From NCBI GenBank assembly GCA_012103325.1, contig WLWY01000001.1:806001-870000 (forward strand): a stretch of DNA of 64,000 nucleotides, in the 5' to 3' direction. The notes under the pieces were generated by a model. That model saw nothing but the letters and a program-made list of their open reading frames with translations, made no database searches and had not been told where the DNA came from. Positions 8,661 through 16,913 of this stretch are shown one piece after another. The stretch comes from Alphaproteobacteria bacterium (GTDB lineage Bacteria; Pseudomonadota; Alphaproteobacteria; UBA8366; GCA-2717185). Within the stretch, counting starts at the first letter, position 1, and every line of letters starts with the position of its first letter. Both the position numbers and the translations under genes were made by a program.

Positions 8661-9434
8661 CTAATCAAGCAAGGCTAGTAAGTCAATGTGACCCACTTCG
8701 AGGCTCAAATCGTTCATCGCAATCGAATGGTGGCGCCGCGCGCGCCATCCTTCGACCTCCGGCCTGCCGTCCAGATCGCGTGTGGCATCGGCGATGAGAT
8801 CGACAAGAATAGTCAGAATGGCGGAATCGCCGGCACCGAGCCGCCAAGAACTCTGTGCGGGCCGAATAAGATATCCCTCTTCGGATAATAGCGCCGCCAT
8901 AAGTCGTGGAGCGTCCGCGCCCATTGCGGGACCAAACCCTTTGTCGCGCCGCATATCCGCTTCGAACCGCGCCATAATCATGACATCCGCCGAATCCGAA
9001 GGCCGCCAGCGAAATTCGCCATCCGCCGTCAACGCGAACAGCAAAGGCACGCCGCCAACTGTTCTGAGGAACCGCTCGAACCAGTCCACCGACACCAGGT
9101 CGAACAAGGCCGACGCGCTGACGGCATCGGCCTGTGACAGGTCGAGCAGCGCTGGGTCCGGCGCGAAATCGACGATCTGCTGATCGGTTTGCGCCCGCAT
9201 TTGCGACGCTTCCTTGAGTAGGATCGGATCGCGATCGACCAAACGCCAGCAAATATCGCCGCTGCCTAAACCATCCAGGAACCGTGCATTCGCACCACGG
9301 CCGGCACCCAAGTCGAGAATGCAGGGCCGTGCCGGCAAGGCCTCCAGAAACGCCGCAGCGAGACGCTTCGACCGCGCAGCCGCATCGTAGGGCTCGCGAA
9401 GCGCCAGCCAATCGGAGCTGAATTCGTTCGTCAT
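8661..9434 (-). CDS. SAM-dependent methyltransferase of the pterin/flavin-like cluster
   Basis: A 257-residue class I methyltransferase. The SAM-binding motif I is ILDLGAGRGANARF at about residues 34-47, and motif II acid is in RLVDRDP. The ATG at 9432-9434 overlaps the stop of the upstream glycosyltransferase by 4 nt, which argues for translational coupling and fixes the start; a longer upstream frame is a shadow of that gene. It is last in a five-gene run on this strand. The substrate is unknown; from context it may methylate a small heterocycle or its sugar. Confidence 0.8.
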   Translation of the reverse strand: MTNEFSSDWLALREPYDAAARSKRLAAAFLEALPARPCILDLGAGRGANARFLDGLGSGDICWRLVDRDPILLKEASQMRAQTDQQIVDFAPDPALLDLSQADAVSASALFDLVSVDWFERFLRTVGGVPLLFALTADGEFRWRPSDSADVMIMARFEADMRRDKGFGPAMGADAPRLMAALLSEEGYLIRPAQSSWRLGAGDSAILTILVDLIADATRDLDGRPEVEGWRARRHHSIAMNDLSLEVGHIDLLALLD

Positions 9435-10495
9435 AACGCCATGGCGCGGTCCAGCACTTGCACGAATTCGCGGCCGGCCGTGGGCCAATCCGGCAAACCA
9501 CGCGCCACCGCGCGGGCGCCTGCGGCGAACCGTGCACGCAGCGCGCCGTCCCCGATCATGCGCGACAGCGCATCGACGAGCGCCGCATGAGCGCCAACCG
9601 GAACAATCAAACCGGCCGTGCCAGGAACCGTATCGCGAACCGCACCGGCTCCGCTCCCGACAATCGGCAGACCCCGCGCCAACGCTTCCGCGAACGCCAT
9701 GCCATACCCTTCTAATGCCGACGCGAGGACGAAAACATCGGCGGCACCATACGCCGCCGCTAGCGTGGCCTCGTCGGCTTCGCCCCCAAATATTACCTTG
9801 TCCGAAAGCTCGAGTCGGTCGACATGCGCCGCTATCGCCTCGGACTCCGTTCGGTCGCGTACCTGCGATCCCAAGCAAAGCAGCCGCCACGACGGGTCTG
9901 CGCATTCAGCCAAGGCGTCGATCAACGCCCTATGTCCTTTTCTGGGGATCAGAGCGGCGACGCATAAAAGCTGAAGCGGCCCGCCACTTGAGCCCCGAGT
10001 TGGCGGCGCTCTATCGGTTCCCGGTGGCACGGCCGATATCCTATGTTCGGCAATGCCATCGGCCTCAAGCAATCGCGCGGTTGCCAGGCTTGTCGTCACA
10101 ATGTGATCGACCTGCTGCAGCAACGCGAATTCCAGCGTTGACAGCGACTTGGAATCGGAAGCTGCCAGACCTGTTTCCAGGGCTAGTGGATGGTGCACCA
10201 GTGCAATGACAAAGCCTCCGCCGGCATTCTCCTCCAACACTTCTTCGAACGCGGGCAGCGCCAAACCATCGATAACCATCGTCGAGCCCTCCGGTACAGC
10301 CGATAACGCGCGCGCAGCTGCACTTTTGGCGATCTCATCGCAGTTTGGGAATATGCCCTCCAACTCGACGACACGCACGTCTCGGCCATATGTCCGCAGC
10401 TCGGAAATTATCCGCCTGTCGTAGCCATACCCGCCCGTTCGCTGCTCAATCGAGCCGGGAACGACAAATTGGATTGGCGGCGAACGCTCAGCCAT
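9431..10495 (-). CDS. Glycosyltransferase family 4
   Basis: A 354-residue GT-B glycosyltransferase. The C-terminal nucleotide-sugar domain has the IPRKGHRAL loop near residue 180 and the EX7E motif (EGYGMAFAE), as in retaining GT4 enzymes. The start at 10493-10495 overlaps the PTPS-like gene by 8 nt, as expected in a tightly coupled operon. The N-terminal half has PGSIEQRTGGYGYDRRI, a GT4 acceptor-side loop. Acceptor unknown; the operon context suggests it decorates the cluster's product. Confidence 0.85.
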   Translation of the reverse strand: MAERSPPIQFVVPGSIEQRTGGYGYDRRIISELRTYGRDVRVVELEGIFPNCDEIAKSAAARALSAVPEGSTMVIDGLALPAFEEVLEENAGGGFVIALVHHPLALETGLAASDSKSLSTLEFALLQQVDHIVTTSLATARLLEADGIAEHRISAVPPGTDRAPPTRGSSGGPLQLLCVAALIPRKGHRALIDALAECADPSWRLLCLGSQVRDRTESEAIAAHVDRLELSDKVIFGGEADEATLAAAYGAADVFVLASALEGYGMAFAEALARGLPIVGSGAGAVRDTVPGTAGLIVPVGAHAALVDALSRMIGDGALRARFAAGARAVARGLPDWPTAGREFVQVLDRAMAL

Positions 10496-10895
10496 TAAGC
10501 GGAGCGTCGTAGCTCGCCCATGCATCGGGTTTTTCACGAATTCTAACCTGCAGGGTTTCGATATTTTCCGCAGTGTCGCCACCGAGCCGCTCTTCGCGAA
10601 TGCCCTTGGCGTAGGCATGGAAAATGGCCTCCGCCACAACCTCGGTTGTCGAATTCTTCCCGGTAAAATCCGGTAGCTCGTCCAAATTTCTATACGCGTA
10701 CGGCTCCAAAATTTCGCTGAGGAGCGCGGTAGCGCGCCCGATATCGGCAACGATACCGTACGCGTCGAGCGCGCGCCGGCGTATCGTCACTTCGACGGTA
10801 TAGGTTGCCCCATGGAGCCGCTGTGCTGGGCCGAAGACGTCGCCCTTCAAGGAATGCGCGATCATCACGCTGTCGCTAACGGTGATGCTGAACAT
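10488..10895 (-). CDS. 6-pyruvoyl-tetrahydropterin synthase (PTPS/QueD)-like protein with altered active site
   Basis: A 135-residue PTPS-fold protein starting MFSITVSDS. Two of the three canonical zinc histidines remain, in IAHSL (His14) and LHGAT (His28). The third, in the HGH motif, is Ala30, and the position four residues before His28, usually the catalytic Cys, is Ala24. The NSTTEVVAEAI helix and the substrate-anchoring Glu in REKPDAWASY are kept. It may bind a pterin without acting as a normal synthase, or use a different mechanism. It sits 14 nt after the dehydrogenase gene. Confidence 0.8.
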   Translation of the reverse strand: MFSITVSDSVMIAHSLKGDVFGPAQRLHGATYTVEVTIRRRALDAYGIVADIGRATALLSEILEPYAYRNLDELPDFTGKNSTTEVVAEAIFHAYAKGIREERLGGDTAENIETLQVRIREKPDAWASYDAPLNG

Positions 10896-10909
10896 CGGCG
10901 CCAAACTCC

Positions 10910-11860
10910 TTAATTGTACAGCACGACATGACACAGGGTTTCGCCCGGATCGGCCGCCAGGCGCTTCATCGTACTCGGTAAATCTTCAAAACGGGATTCA
11001 CCATTGACGACGCAATCGAATATCGGGTTCCGCAACAGGTCCAGCGCCAGAGTCATCCGGTCGCGATGACTGCGCCGCGCCCGCCGGCTCGTCGCCACAG
11101 CACCGACCTGGCTGGACCGCAGGGTAAGCCGCCGGGAATGGAACGCCTCACCCAGTGGCGCAGGGACTAACGTGTTTCCATACCAGCTCAGCTCCAAAAC
11201 CAGAGCTTCGAATCCGGCGAGATCGAGCGCCGTCGCGAGACCGGCGGAGACGCCGCTGGCGTGGACGACGATGTCAGCGTCTCGCGCTGCCGTGTCCGGC
11301 GACGCAAAACCGACGCCAAGACGCCGCGCAATAGCGGCGCGCGCTGGGTTGATATCGACGAGTTCTACCCGGGTACCCGGAATTTGGCCGGCCAACGCCG
11401 CGAAAAGGCACCCCACGACACCGCCGCCGACAACCGCGATGCGATCGCCGACGCGAGGCCCTGCATCCCATAGAGCGTTGACCGCGGTTTCCATATTCGC
11501 CGCCAGCACAGCACGCCGGTCGGGCACGTCATCGGGTACCGGCACCGTCGCATCGGCGGGTACCCGGTATCGATCCTGGTGGGGATGCAGGCAGAATACG
11601 CGGACGTCGTCGTCCCGCACACCGACCGACGCATAGCCATATTTCACCGGTCCCGGGAACGCGCCATCCTGAAACGGACAGCGCATTTCCTCATACTGGC
11701 TTTGTGGGACCCGGCCCTGGAACACCAACGCTTCCGTCCCCCGACTGATACCGCTGGCGAGGGTGCATACGACAACATCACCAGCACTTGGCGGCCGTGG
11801 CGGCATGGTCCGGATTTCGCCCTGTCCCGGCGCGACGACCCAGAACGCGCGCTCATCCAT
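10910..11860 (-). CDS. Medium-chain dehydrogenase/reductase, BchC-like, lacking the zinc motif
   Basis: A 316-residue MDR-fold oxidoreductase. The NAD(P) Rossmann motif is VVGGGVVGCLFAALAG, with an acidic strand end in VELVDINPA. The usual catalytic-zinc GHE motif is replaced by KYGYASVGV, and ASGISRGTEALV matches the N-terminal pattern of BchC-type enzymes. The ATG at 11858-11860 overlaps the upstream reductase by 8 nt. No other bacteriochlorophyll genes are present, so a role in this cluster's pathway, oxidising or reducing a side-chain alcohol, is more likely. Confidence 0.8.
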   Translation of the reverse strand: MDERAFWVVAPGQGEIRTMPPRPPSAGDVVVCTLASGISRGTEALVFQGRVPQSQYEEMRCPFQDGAFPGPVKYGYASVGVRDDDVRVFCLHPHQDRYRVPADATVPVPDDVPDRRAVLAANMETAVNALWDAGPRVGDRIAVVGGGVVGCLFAALAGQIPGTRVELVDINPARAAIARRLGVGFASPDTAARDADIVVHASGVSAGLATALDLAGFEALVLELSWYGNTLVPAPLGEAFHSRRLTLRSSQVGAVATSRRARRSHRDRMTLALDLLRNPIFDCVVNGESRFEDLPSTMKRLAADPGETLCHVVLYN

Positions 11861-12755
11861 CGAACAGGCACTCGAACATGACATCGTCACCGAAGTCGAA
11901 CCGGCGGGTCTCCGGCCGCAGCCCTTCGGCCAGCGTCGCCACTTCGGGAAGCGTGATCGCAGCACGACCCGAACCGATGATCATCGGCGATACCGTAACC
12001 TGAAAACGGTCGAGAGACTTTGCTTCCAGAAACCGGGAAACCGTGATGCCCCCGCCTTCTACGAAGAGCCGTTCGCAACCGCATGCAGCCAGTACCGCGC
12101 ATAGGTTTTCTGGCGCCAACCCCACTGCACAGCGCGGCAGGCCCATCACTTCCGCGACACCATGGCGTTCGGTGCCATTCGCTTTATCTTCCGCACAAAT
12201 CAGGATCGTTCTCGCAGCCTCGTCCTGGAACACACGATAATTTTCTGCCAGGCGCCGTTCGGTATCGATCACGACACGGACGGGATTATCACCGCGGCAA
12301 TGCCGGACAGTAAGCTGCGGATCGTCATGCATAACAGTTCCGGAACCGACGATAACGGCGTCGAACAAAGCGCGCATGCGATGATTGTGCTGAATATCCA
12401 ACGAGCCGGTCACATAGTGTGACGCCCCATTGACCGTCGCAATTTTGCCGTCGAGGCTTTGGCCCAGATGGCCAACAACAAACTTGCCGGGCGCGGCGCA
12501 AAGCGGCAGATAAAGCCGGAACATCGCGGCGATACTTTCCGGAATGCCAGTGCTAATGGCGACGGCACCGCCACGATCGACATTAGCGAGCATGTCACCT
12601 GCGGCAACGTGCTCGATGTCGGCCACATTCACGCCATCCCTACCCTGAACGAGCGCCCAGCCCGGTGCATCCGGGGTCGCATAGAATTTCCGGCGGACTC
12701 CCAGAACACTGCGCCACGCGTCTATTTCGCTGAGTTGTCCGGGCATTAAGCCCAT
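11853..12755 (-). CDS. RibD C-terminal (dihydrofolate-reductase-like) reductase
   Basis: A 300-residue protein. From about residue 92 onward it is a RibD-C reductase domain: GHLGQSLDGKIA, DAVIVGSGTVMHDDPQLTVR and the NADPH-binding FVEGGGITVSRF. The deaminase domain of bifunctional RibD is missing; the first 90 residues are unrelated to it and not recognised. RibD-C enzymes reduce the ribosyl group of the GTP cyclohydrolase II product to ribityl. GGAG lies 7 nt before the ATG at 12753-12755. It is the first gene of the minus-strand operon. Confidence 0.82.
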   Translation of the reverse strand: MGLMPGQLSEIDAWRSVLGVRRKFYATPDAPGWALVQGRDGVNVADIEHVAAGDMLANVDRGGAVAISTGIPESIAAMFRLYLPLCAAPGKFVVGHLGQSLDGKIATVNGASHYVTGSLDIQHNHRMRALFDAVIVGSGTVMHDDPQLTVRHCRGDNPVRVVIDTERRLAENYRVFQDEAARTILICAEDKANGTERHGVAEVMGLPRCAVGLAPENLCAVLAACGCERLFVEGGGITVSRFLEAKSLDRFQVTVSPMIIGSGRAAITLPEVATLAEGLRPETRRFDFGDDVMFECLFDG

Positions 12756-12841
12756 CGCCGCACTCCGAGTCCGCGCCGCAGATCTCGTCGCGGCTCGATT
12801 ATTTTGGTTACAGTTTTGTGCATGCCCACCATATATCAAGG

Positions 12842-12853
12842 ATGTAATTACAT
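12842..12853. promoter_or_regulatory. Palindromic candidate operator between divergent operons
   Basis: The 118-bp gap between the divergent RibD-like and phosphatidyltransferase genes contains a perfect 12-bp palindrome, ATGTAATTACAT, ending 20 nt before the plus-strand ATG at 12874. Its position suits a shared operator for both halves of the cluster. No regulator binding it can be named. It could be a chance AT-rich palindrome. Confidence 0.3.
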
Positions 12854-12873
12854 GAACGACCGGAAAGGCTGGA

Positions 12874-13638
12874 ATGACAGACCGCACACAGCCGGCCTAT
12901 GACGGATCCCCGAAGCGGTATTTATCGATGCGGAACGGCATCGGCGACGCGCGCATCATCGCCGCTTTAGCCTGCGTTTGTGTCTTTGTGATGGCAGGTG
13001 CGGCGCTGCCTTCAATGACTGCCGCGGCGACCGCTCTTTTCGTCTATGGTGTTTTTGCAGCTGTTTTGTTGTTTTACGCCACCCGTGCCGAGGTTTTGCA
13101 TCGGTTTGGTTGGGCTAATGTCATTACCAATGTTCGCCTCGCTTTAGCCGCCATCCTAGCCGGGGCAATTGTCGACGCGCCCATTGTCATTGGCTCTTGG
13201 TGGCTTGGCGGCTTGGCGGCAGCAGCTTTGCTGTCGGATGGACTCGATGGTTTGGTCGCGCGGCGCCGAGCTTCAGTCAGCTCCTTTGGTGCTCATTTTG
13301 ATCGAGAAGTCGACGCTGGTCTGGTCCTGATTTTGGGCCTGCTGCTGTGGTTTTCAGGCAAGATCGGCATATGGATCGTTGCCGCGGGCCTTATGCGCTA
13401 TCTTCTCCTTGTCGCCGGTCTCGCTTGGCCACGATTGGCCATGCCATTGCCGGAAAGCCGATTTCGCAGCGCGGTTTGCGGCATTTTGGTTGCGGCTCTC
13501 GTAATTTGTTTGCTGCCCGTCGTCGATAGTGTCCAGGCCAGCGTCATCGGCGCGGCCGCGCTTTCTGCCTTGACCCTGTCCTTTGGCAAGGACCTAATAT
13601 GGCTACTCACCAAAGCGCCAAAAAGAAACATTTCATGA
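12874..13638 (+). CDS. CDP-alcohol phosphatidyltransferase
   Basis: A 254-residue integral membrane enzyme. The complete family signature D-x2-DG-x2-AR-x8-G-x3-D-x3-D is present around residues 123-150 (DGLDGLVARR, then GAHFDREVD). Six or so hydrophobic helices flank it. Such enzymes move a phospho-alcohol between a CDP-activated donor and an alcohol acceptor. It ends in a 4-nt overlap with ribA. Codon choice is visibly T-richer than in neighbours. Whether it makes an ordinary phospholipid or a lipid-linked form of the cluster product is unknown. Confidence 0.85.
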   Translation: MTDRTQPAYDGSPKRYLSMRNGIGDARIIAALACVCVFVMAGAALPSMTAAATALFVYGVFAAVLLFYATRAEVLHRFGWANVITNVRLALAAILAGAIVDAPIVIGSWWLGGLAAAALLSDGLDGLVARRRASVSSFGAHFDREVDAGLVLILGLLLWFSGKIGIWIVAAGLMRYLLLVAGLAWPRLAMPLPESRFRSAVCGILVAALVICLLPVVDSVQASVIGAAALSALTLSFGKDLIWLLTKAPKRNIS

Positions 13639-14753
13639 ACATGGTATCAGATACGCCCATCGCGCCGCAGCCCAATGCCCAGGACGCAAGCCTTACCGCG
13701 GTAGGCCGTGTCATAGGCGATCTTCGGCGGGGAATGGCGATTGTGTTGCGCGACGGCACAGAAGCCCTGCTCGTCACAGCCGCGGAGTCCTGTGTCGATC
13801 CGAGAGCTCTGACCTTGCTGACCGACACCGACGTGTCATGTTTGGTGACGGCTGCGCGGGCCGAAGCGCTCGGCGTCGATCCGATCGATGCCGCCGTTGT
13901 CGCGATCGACACGGAATCCGGGATCGACCGTGACGCCATCGCGACGATTATCGGCGAAGCGACGGAAGACTCGACACTCAAAGCACCGTTCGCCGAAGCC
14001 GCAAACGGCCTGCAGCAGGCCGCGGTCGAAGTCGTGAAACTAGCTCGGCTTCTGCCCGCCGCACTGACCGCCCCCATTCAAGAAGACGCAACCGCATTTG
14101 CGCAGCAGCACAATCTGCTTGCGCTCGATATCGCCAATATCGCGCGTTACCGCGGCGCGGCGGGTGAGCTGATGGATTATGCGGTCACTGGTTCGGTGCC
14201 GTTGGAAGGCGCAGAGGACACCAAACTCATCGCCTTCCGCCCGGCCGACGGTGGCAAGGCGCATGTGGCGGTGATTATCGGCGATCCTGATCCCAAAACG
14301 ACGATCCTGACCCGGCTGCACTCGGAGTGCTTTACTGGCGATCTGCTGGGCAGTTTACGCTGCGACTGTGGCGATCAGCTGCGCGGAGCCGTCGAGGCAA
14401 TCGCTGCGGCGGGTGGCGGCGTTCTGCTGTATTTGGCGCAGGAGGGCCGTGGAATCGGACTGGTCAACAAGCTGCGGGCCTACCGGCTGCAGGATAACGG
14501 CTTCGATACGATTGATGCCAATGAACAGCTCGGCTTCGACGCCGACGAACGCGTTTACGCACCGGCAGCAACGATGTTGCAGCGCCTCGGATATAACCGG
14601 GTTCGGCTAATGACGAACAACCCGACGAAGGTGGCGGCGCTGGAATCACATGGCATCCAGGTCGTCGACCGCGTACCGCACGCCTTTCCCGCCAATGGCC
14701 ATAACGAACAGTACTTGCAAACCAAGGCAGCCCGGGCGGGGCATCTGTTCTGA
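13635..14753 (+). CDS. ribA: GTP cyclohydrolase II with degenerate N-terminal RibB-like domain
   Basis: A 372-residue protein starting at the ATG that overlaps the previous stop by 4 nt. The C-terminal half is GTP cyclohydrolase II, opening GTP to a diaminopyrimidine: zinc cysteines in CFTGDLLGSLRCDC (about 232, 243, 245), then QEGRGIGL and the TNNPTKV motif. The N-terminal 190 residues align loosely with dihydroxybutanone-phosphate synthase, but the acidic DDxxREnEGD active-site motif is lost (DGTEALLVTAAES), so that activity is probably dead. It may serve riboflavin synthesis, the adjacent cluster, or both. Confidence 0.9.
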   Translation: MNMVSDTPIAPQPNAQDASLTAVGRVIGDLRRGMAIVLRDGTEALLVTAAESCVDPRALTLLTDTDVSCLVTAARAEALGVDPIDAAVVAIDTESGIDRDAIATIIGEATEDSTLKAPFAEAANGLQQAAVEVVKLARLLPAALTAPIQEDATAFAQQHNLLALDIANIARYRGAAGELMDYAVTGSVPLEGAEDTKLIAFRPADGGKAHVAVIIGDPDPKTTILTRLHSECFTGDLLGSLRCDCGDQLRGAVEAIAAAGGGVLLYLAQEGRGIGLVNKLRAYRLQDNGFDTIDANEQLGFDADERVYAPAATMLQRLGYNRVRLMTNNPTKVAALESHGIQVVDRVPHAFPANGHNEQYLQTKAARAGHLF

Positions 14754-14795
14754 GCGACTGCCGCGAGCGACGGCTCCTGAGCTGGAATGCCGTGA

Positions 14796-16607
14796 CTACG
14801 AGAGGGCCATAACCCGATCGGCAGGTTCCGATATGGGAAGGGCGCGCAGCGCCGGAAAACGGATGATCACGGTCGTTCCCTTGCCGATCTCGCTGTCGAT
14901 ATCGAGCGATCCGCCATGCAGTTCCATGAACTTCAGGCAGATATGCAGGCCGAGACCGGTCCCCTCGTACTTCCTGGTTTTGCTACTGTCCGCCTGACTG
15001 AACGGTTCAAGCACTTCCTTGATATCGCTCTCAGCCATGCCGATACCTTGATCGGCAAACTCAATTTCGATCTTGCCGTCCGGAACCTGGCGCGCGGAGA
15101 TGGAAACCTGCCCACCCTCATGCGAAAATTTCACCGCATTGGAGAGCAGGTTGTTGACGATTTGTATGAGGCTTCGCTCATCGCATCGCAGATCGGGAAG
15201 GTCGTCCGGAAGAACGACATTCAGCCGCACCCCATTTTGTCGTGCCTGAATGGTCGCCAGCTCGGATGAGCTTTTCAGAAAGGCTGCCAGTGCGACATCC
15301 GAGTCTTTCAATTCGTAGCGGCCGGCTTCGATTTTGGAGAGGTCGAGAATATCGTTGATCAAGCCAAGCAATATATTCCCGCTCTTTTGGATATCGCTGA
15401 GGTAGTCCTCATAGCGGGCATCCCCCAGTGGACCGAAAATCTTGTTCCGCATCGCGTCGGAAAACCCGATGATCGCATTCAAAGGCGTGCGGAGATCGTG
15501 GCTCATGATCGCCAGAAATTCAGATTTTGCCCGATTGGCGAAGTCCGCCTGCACGACAGCCTCCGACAGATCGCGGTTGGTTTTGGCAATTTCATCGGCC
15601 ATGCCGTTGAATGCCAGCCCAAGCTCGGCGATTTCCTTGGGCTTAAAGACGGTTCCCATGCCGACCCGGGCGTCATAATCGCCAGCCGCCATGCGCTGCG
15701 AGGTGTCGGCGATCAGCGACAGCGAGCGAGTCAGATAGCCCGACAGGAACCAGCTTAACAGGGCTGCGGCCACGATACCCGCCGCGCTGATACCGATCGC
15801 CGAATTTTGAATCAACGTCGCCGCCGACCGAATTTCGGCCACAGGCTGCGGAATCATCACACCCCAACCCGTTGTCGGGACAAAAGTGAAACCCGTGACC
15901 ATATCGGCCTTCAACGCTGGCGAGTAAAAGACCGCAGTCCCCGTTTCACGGTTCATCATCCGCCGTACTGGTGCAACCTTGGAAATATTCTTTATCGCCT
16001 TCCGCCATGCGGGTAGCGGGTGCGCGATCACCTGACCGGTCTGATCGACGATCGCCGCATGGCCTTTCTCACCGAACGATACCGCCTGACCCTGCTTGAC
16101 GATGTACTTGGTCGATACGGCACCAACGATGAGGTTCTCACCAGAGGTCCGCAACAAGTAAAACACCGGATGACCGTGCGGGCTCTGCATGACTGGCGAA
16201 AAGACGATGCGGTCATCTTCCAGCAGATCGACGAACACGCGAAACCGTTTTTCCGGTATCCGCTTGGGGCACGGCAAACTGATTGGCGCAACCGAACCAA
16301 CGACCGCACCGGTTTTCAGGCTGGCGATGCAGAGATGGTCGAACTCTAGGCTTTTCATGAATTGCGATACGGCCTTCGTATGCTGATCCTGCCGCGGCAG
16401 GTTGGCAACCAGCTCGAAGCCGTTTTTAAGGTCGATCGAGTAGCGTTCGAGGGCCTTGCCGACATTCTTGGCGATGACCAGGTGCTTATCCTGGACGCTT
16501 TCAATTTCCCGATCGAGCGCATCGACAAAAATCCACGCCGCAAGCGCGATCACGGGCAGCACCGCGATACCGGACAAGGTCATGAAAAAAAGGAAACGCA
16601 GGCGCAT
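14796..16607 (-). CDS. Membrane sensor histidine kinase
   Basis: About 603 residues. Order of domains: a transmembrane helix at residues 5-30, a periplasmic Cache-like sensor (about 30-265), a second helix, a HAMP linker (SLIADTSQRMAAGDYDARV), then a HisKA domain with the phospho-acceptor in MSHDLRTPLNAIIGFSD and an HATPase domain with NLLSNAVKFS, DQGIGM and EGTGLGLHI. The start at 16607 has AGGG 8 nt upstream; an in-frame ATG at 16655 is an alternative. No response regulator is adjacent. It is convergent with ribA, 42 bp away. Confidence 0.93.
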   Translation of the reverse strand: MRLRFLFFMTLSGIAVLPVIALAAWIFVDALDREIESVQDKHLVIAKNVGKALERYSIDLKNGFELVANLPRQDQHTKAVSQFMKSLEFDHLCIASLKTGAVVGSVAPISLPCPKRIPEKRFRVFVDLLEDDRIVFSPVMQSPHGHPVFYLLRTSGENLIVGAVSTKYIVKQGQAVSFGEKGHAAIVDQTGQVIAHPLPAWRKAIKNISKVAPVRRMMNRETGTAVFYSPALKADMVTGFTFVPTTGWGVMIPQPVAEIRSAATLIQNSAIGISAAGIVAAALLSWFLSGYLTRSLSLIADTSQRMAAGDYDARVGMGTVFKPKEIAELGLAFNGMADEIAKTNRDLSEAVVQADFANRAKSEFLAIMSHDLRTPLNAIIGFSDAMRNKIFGPLGDARYEDYLSDIQKSGNILLGLINDILDLSKIEAGRYELKDSDVALAAFLKSSSELATIQARQNGVRLNVVLPDDLPDLRCDERSLIQIVNNLLSNAVKFSHEGGQVSISARQVPDGKIEIEFADQGIGMAESDIKEVLEPFSQADSSKTRKYEGTGLGLHICLKFMELHGGSLDIDSEIGKGTTVIIRFPALRALPISEPADRVMALS

Positions 16608-16913
16608 TCGCGACACCCTAATTGTTGGTTCGCTTCCGCGTTCTGGGCTTCTCATTTACATTCCAGGCCCATAAACCGCTTCGACTATCGCGCCGATTGG
16701 TTAAGAAGCTGATAATGCCCCGCTGAGAATGCGCTGTTTCCTTGGCTCTGACGCATCAACTCGTTCCAAGCGCAAGGCAGAGTTGACCGGTGCAAACGGC
16801 AAATCTTTCCCGACGCCGTCAATTATCTCACATCGCTTTCTTTTAACCTGTTGAAATATCGCAAACATTACTCTGGCATCGCCTTTGCAGCACGAGCGGC
16901 GGAGGGATTTGGT
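16608..16913. other. Intergenic region with nothing recognised
   Basis: This 306-bp divergent gap separates the histidine kinase from the hypothetical gene at 16914. I see no RNA gene, hairpin terminator or clear operator. Promoters for both flanking genes must lie here, but no confident -35/-10 pair stands out. Confidence 0.5.

Noticed and set aside
10910-11860. Evidence of bacteriochlorophyll synthesis from the BchC-like gene
   Set aside because: No other photosynthesis gene in the window; the hem genes present are general haem genes.
12756-12873. FMN riboswitch before the RibD-like or phosphatidyltransferase operons
   Set aside because: The gap is only 118 bp and lacks the conserved multi-stem pattern of an FMN aptamer.
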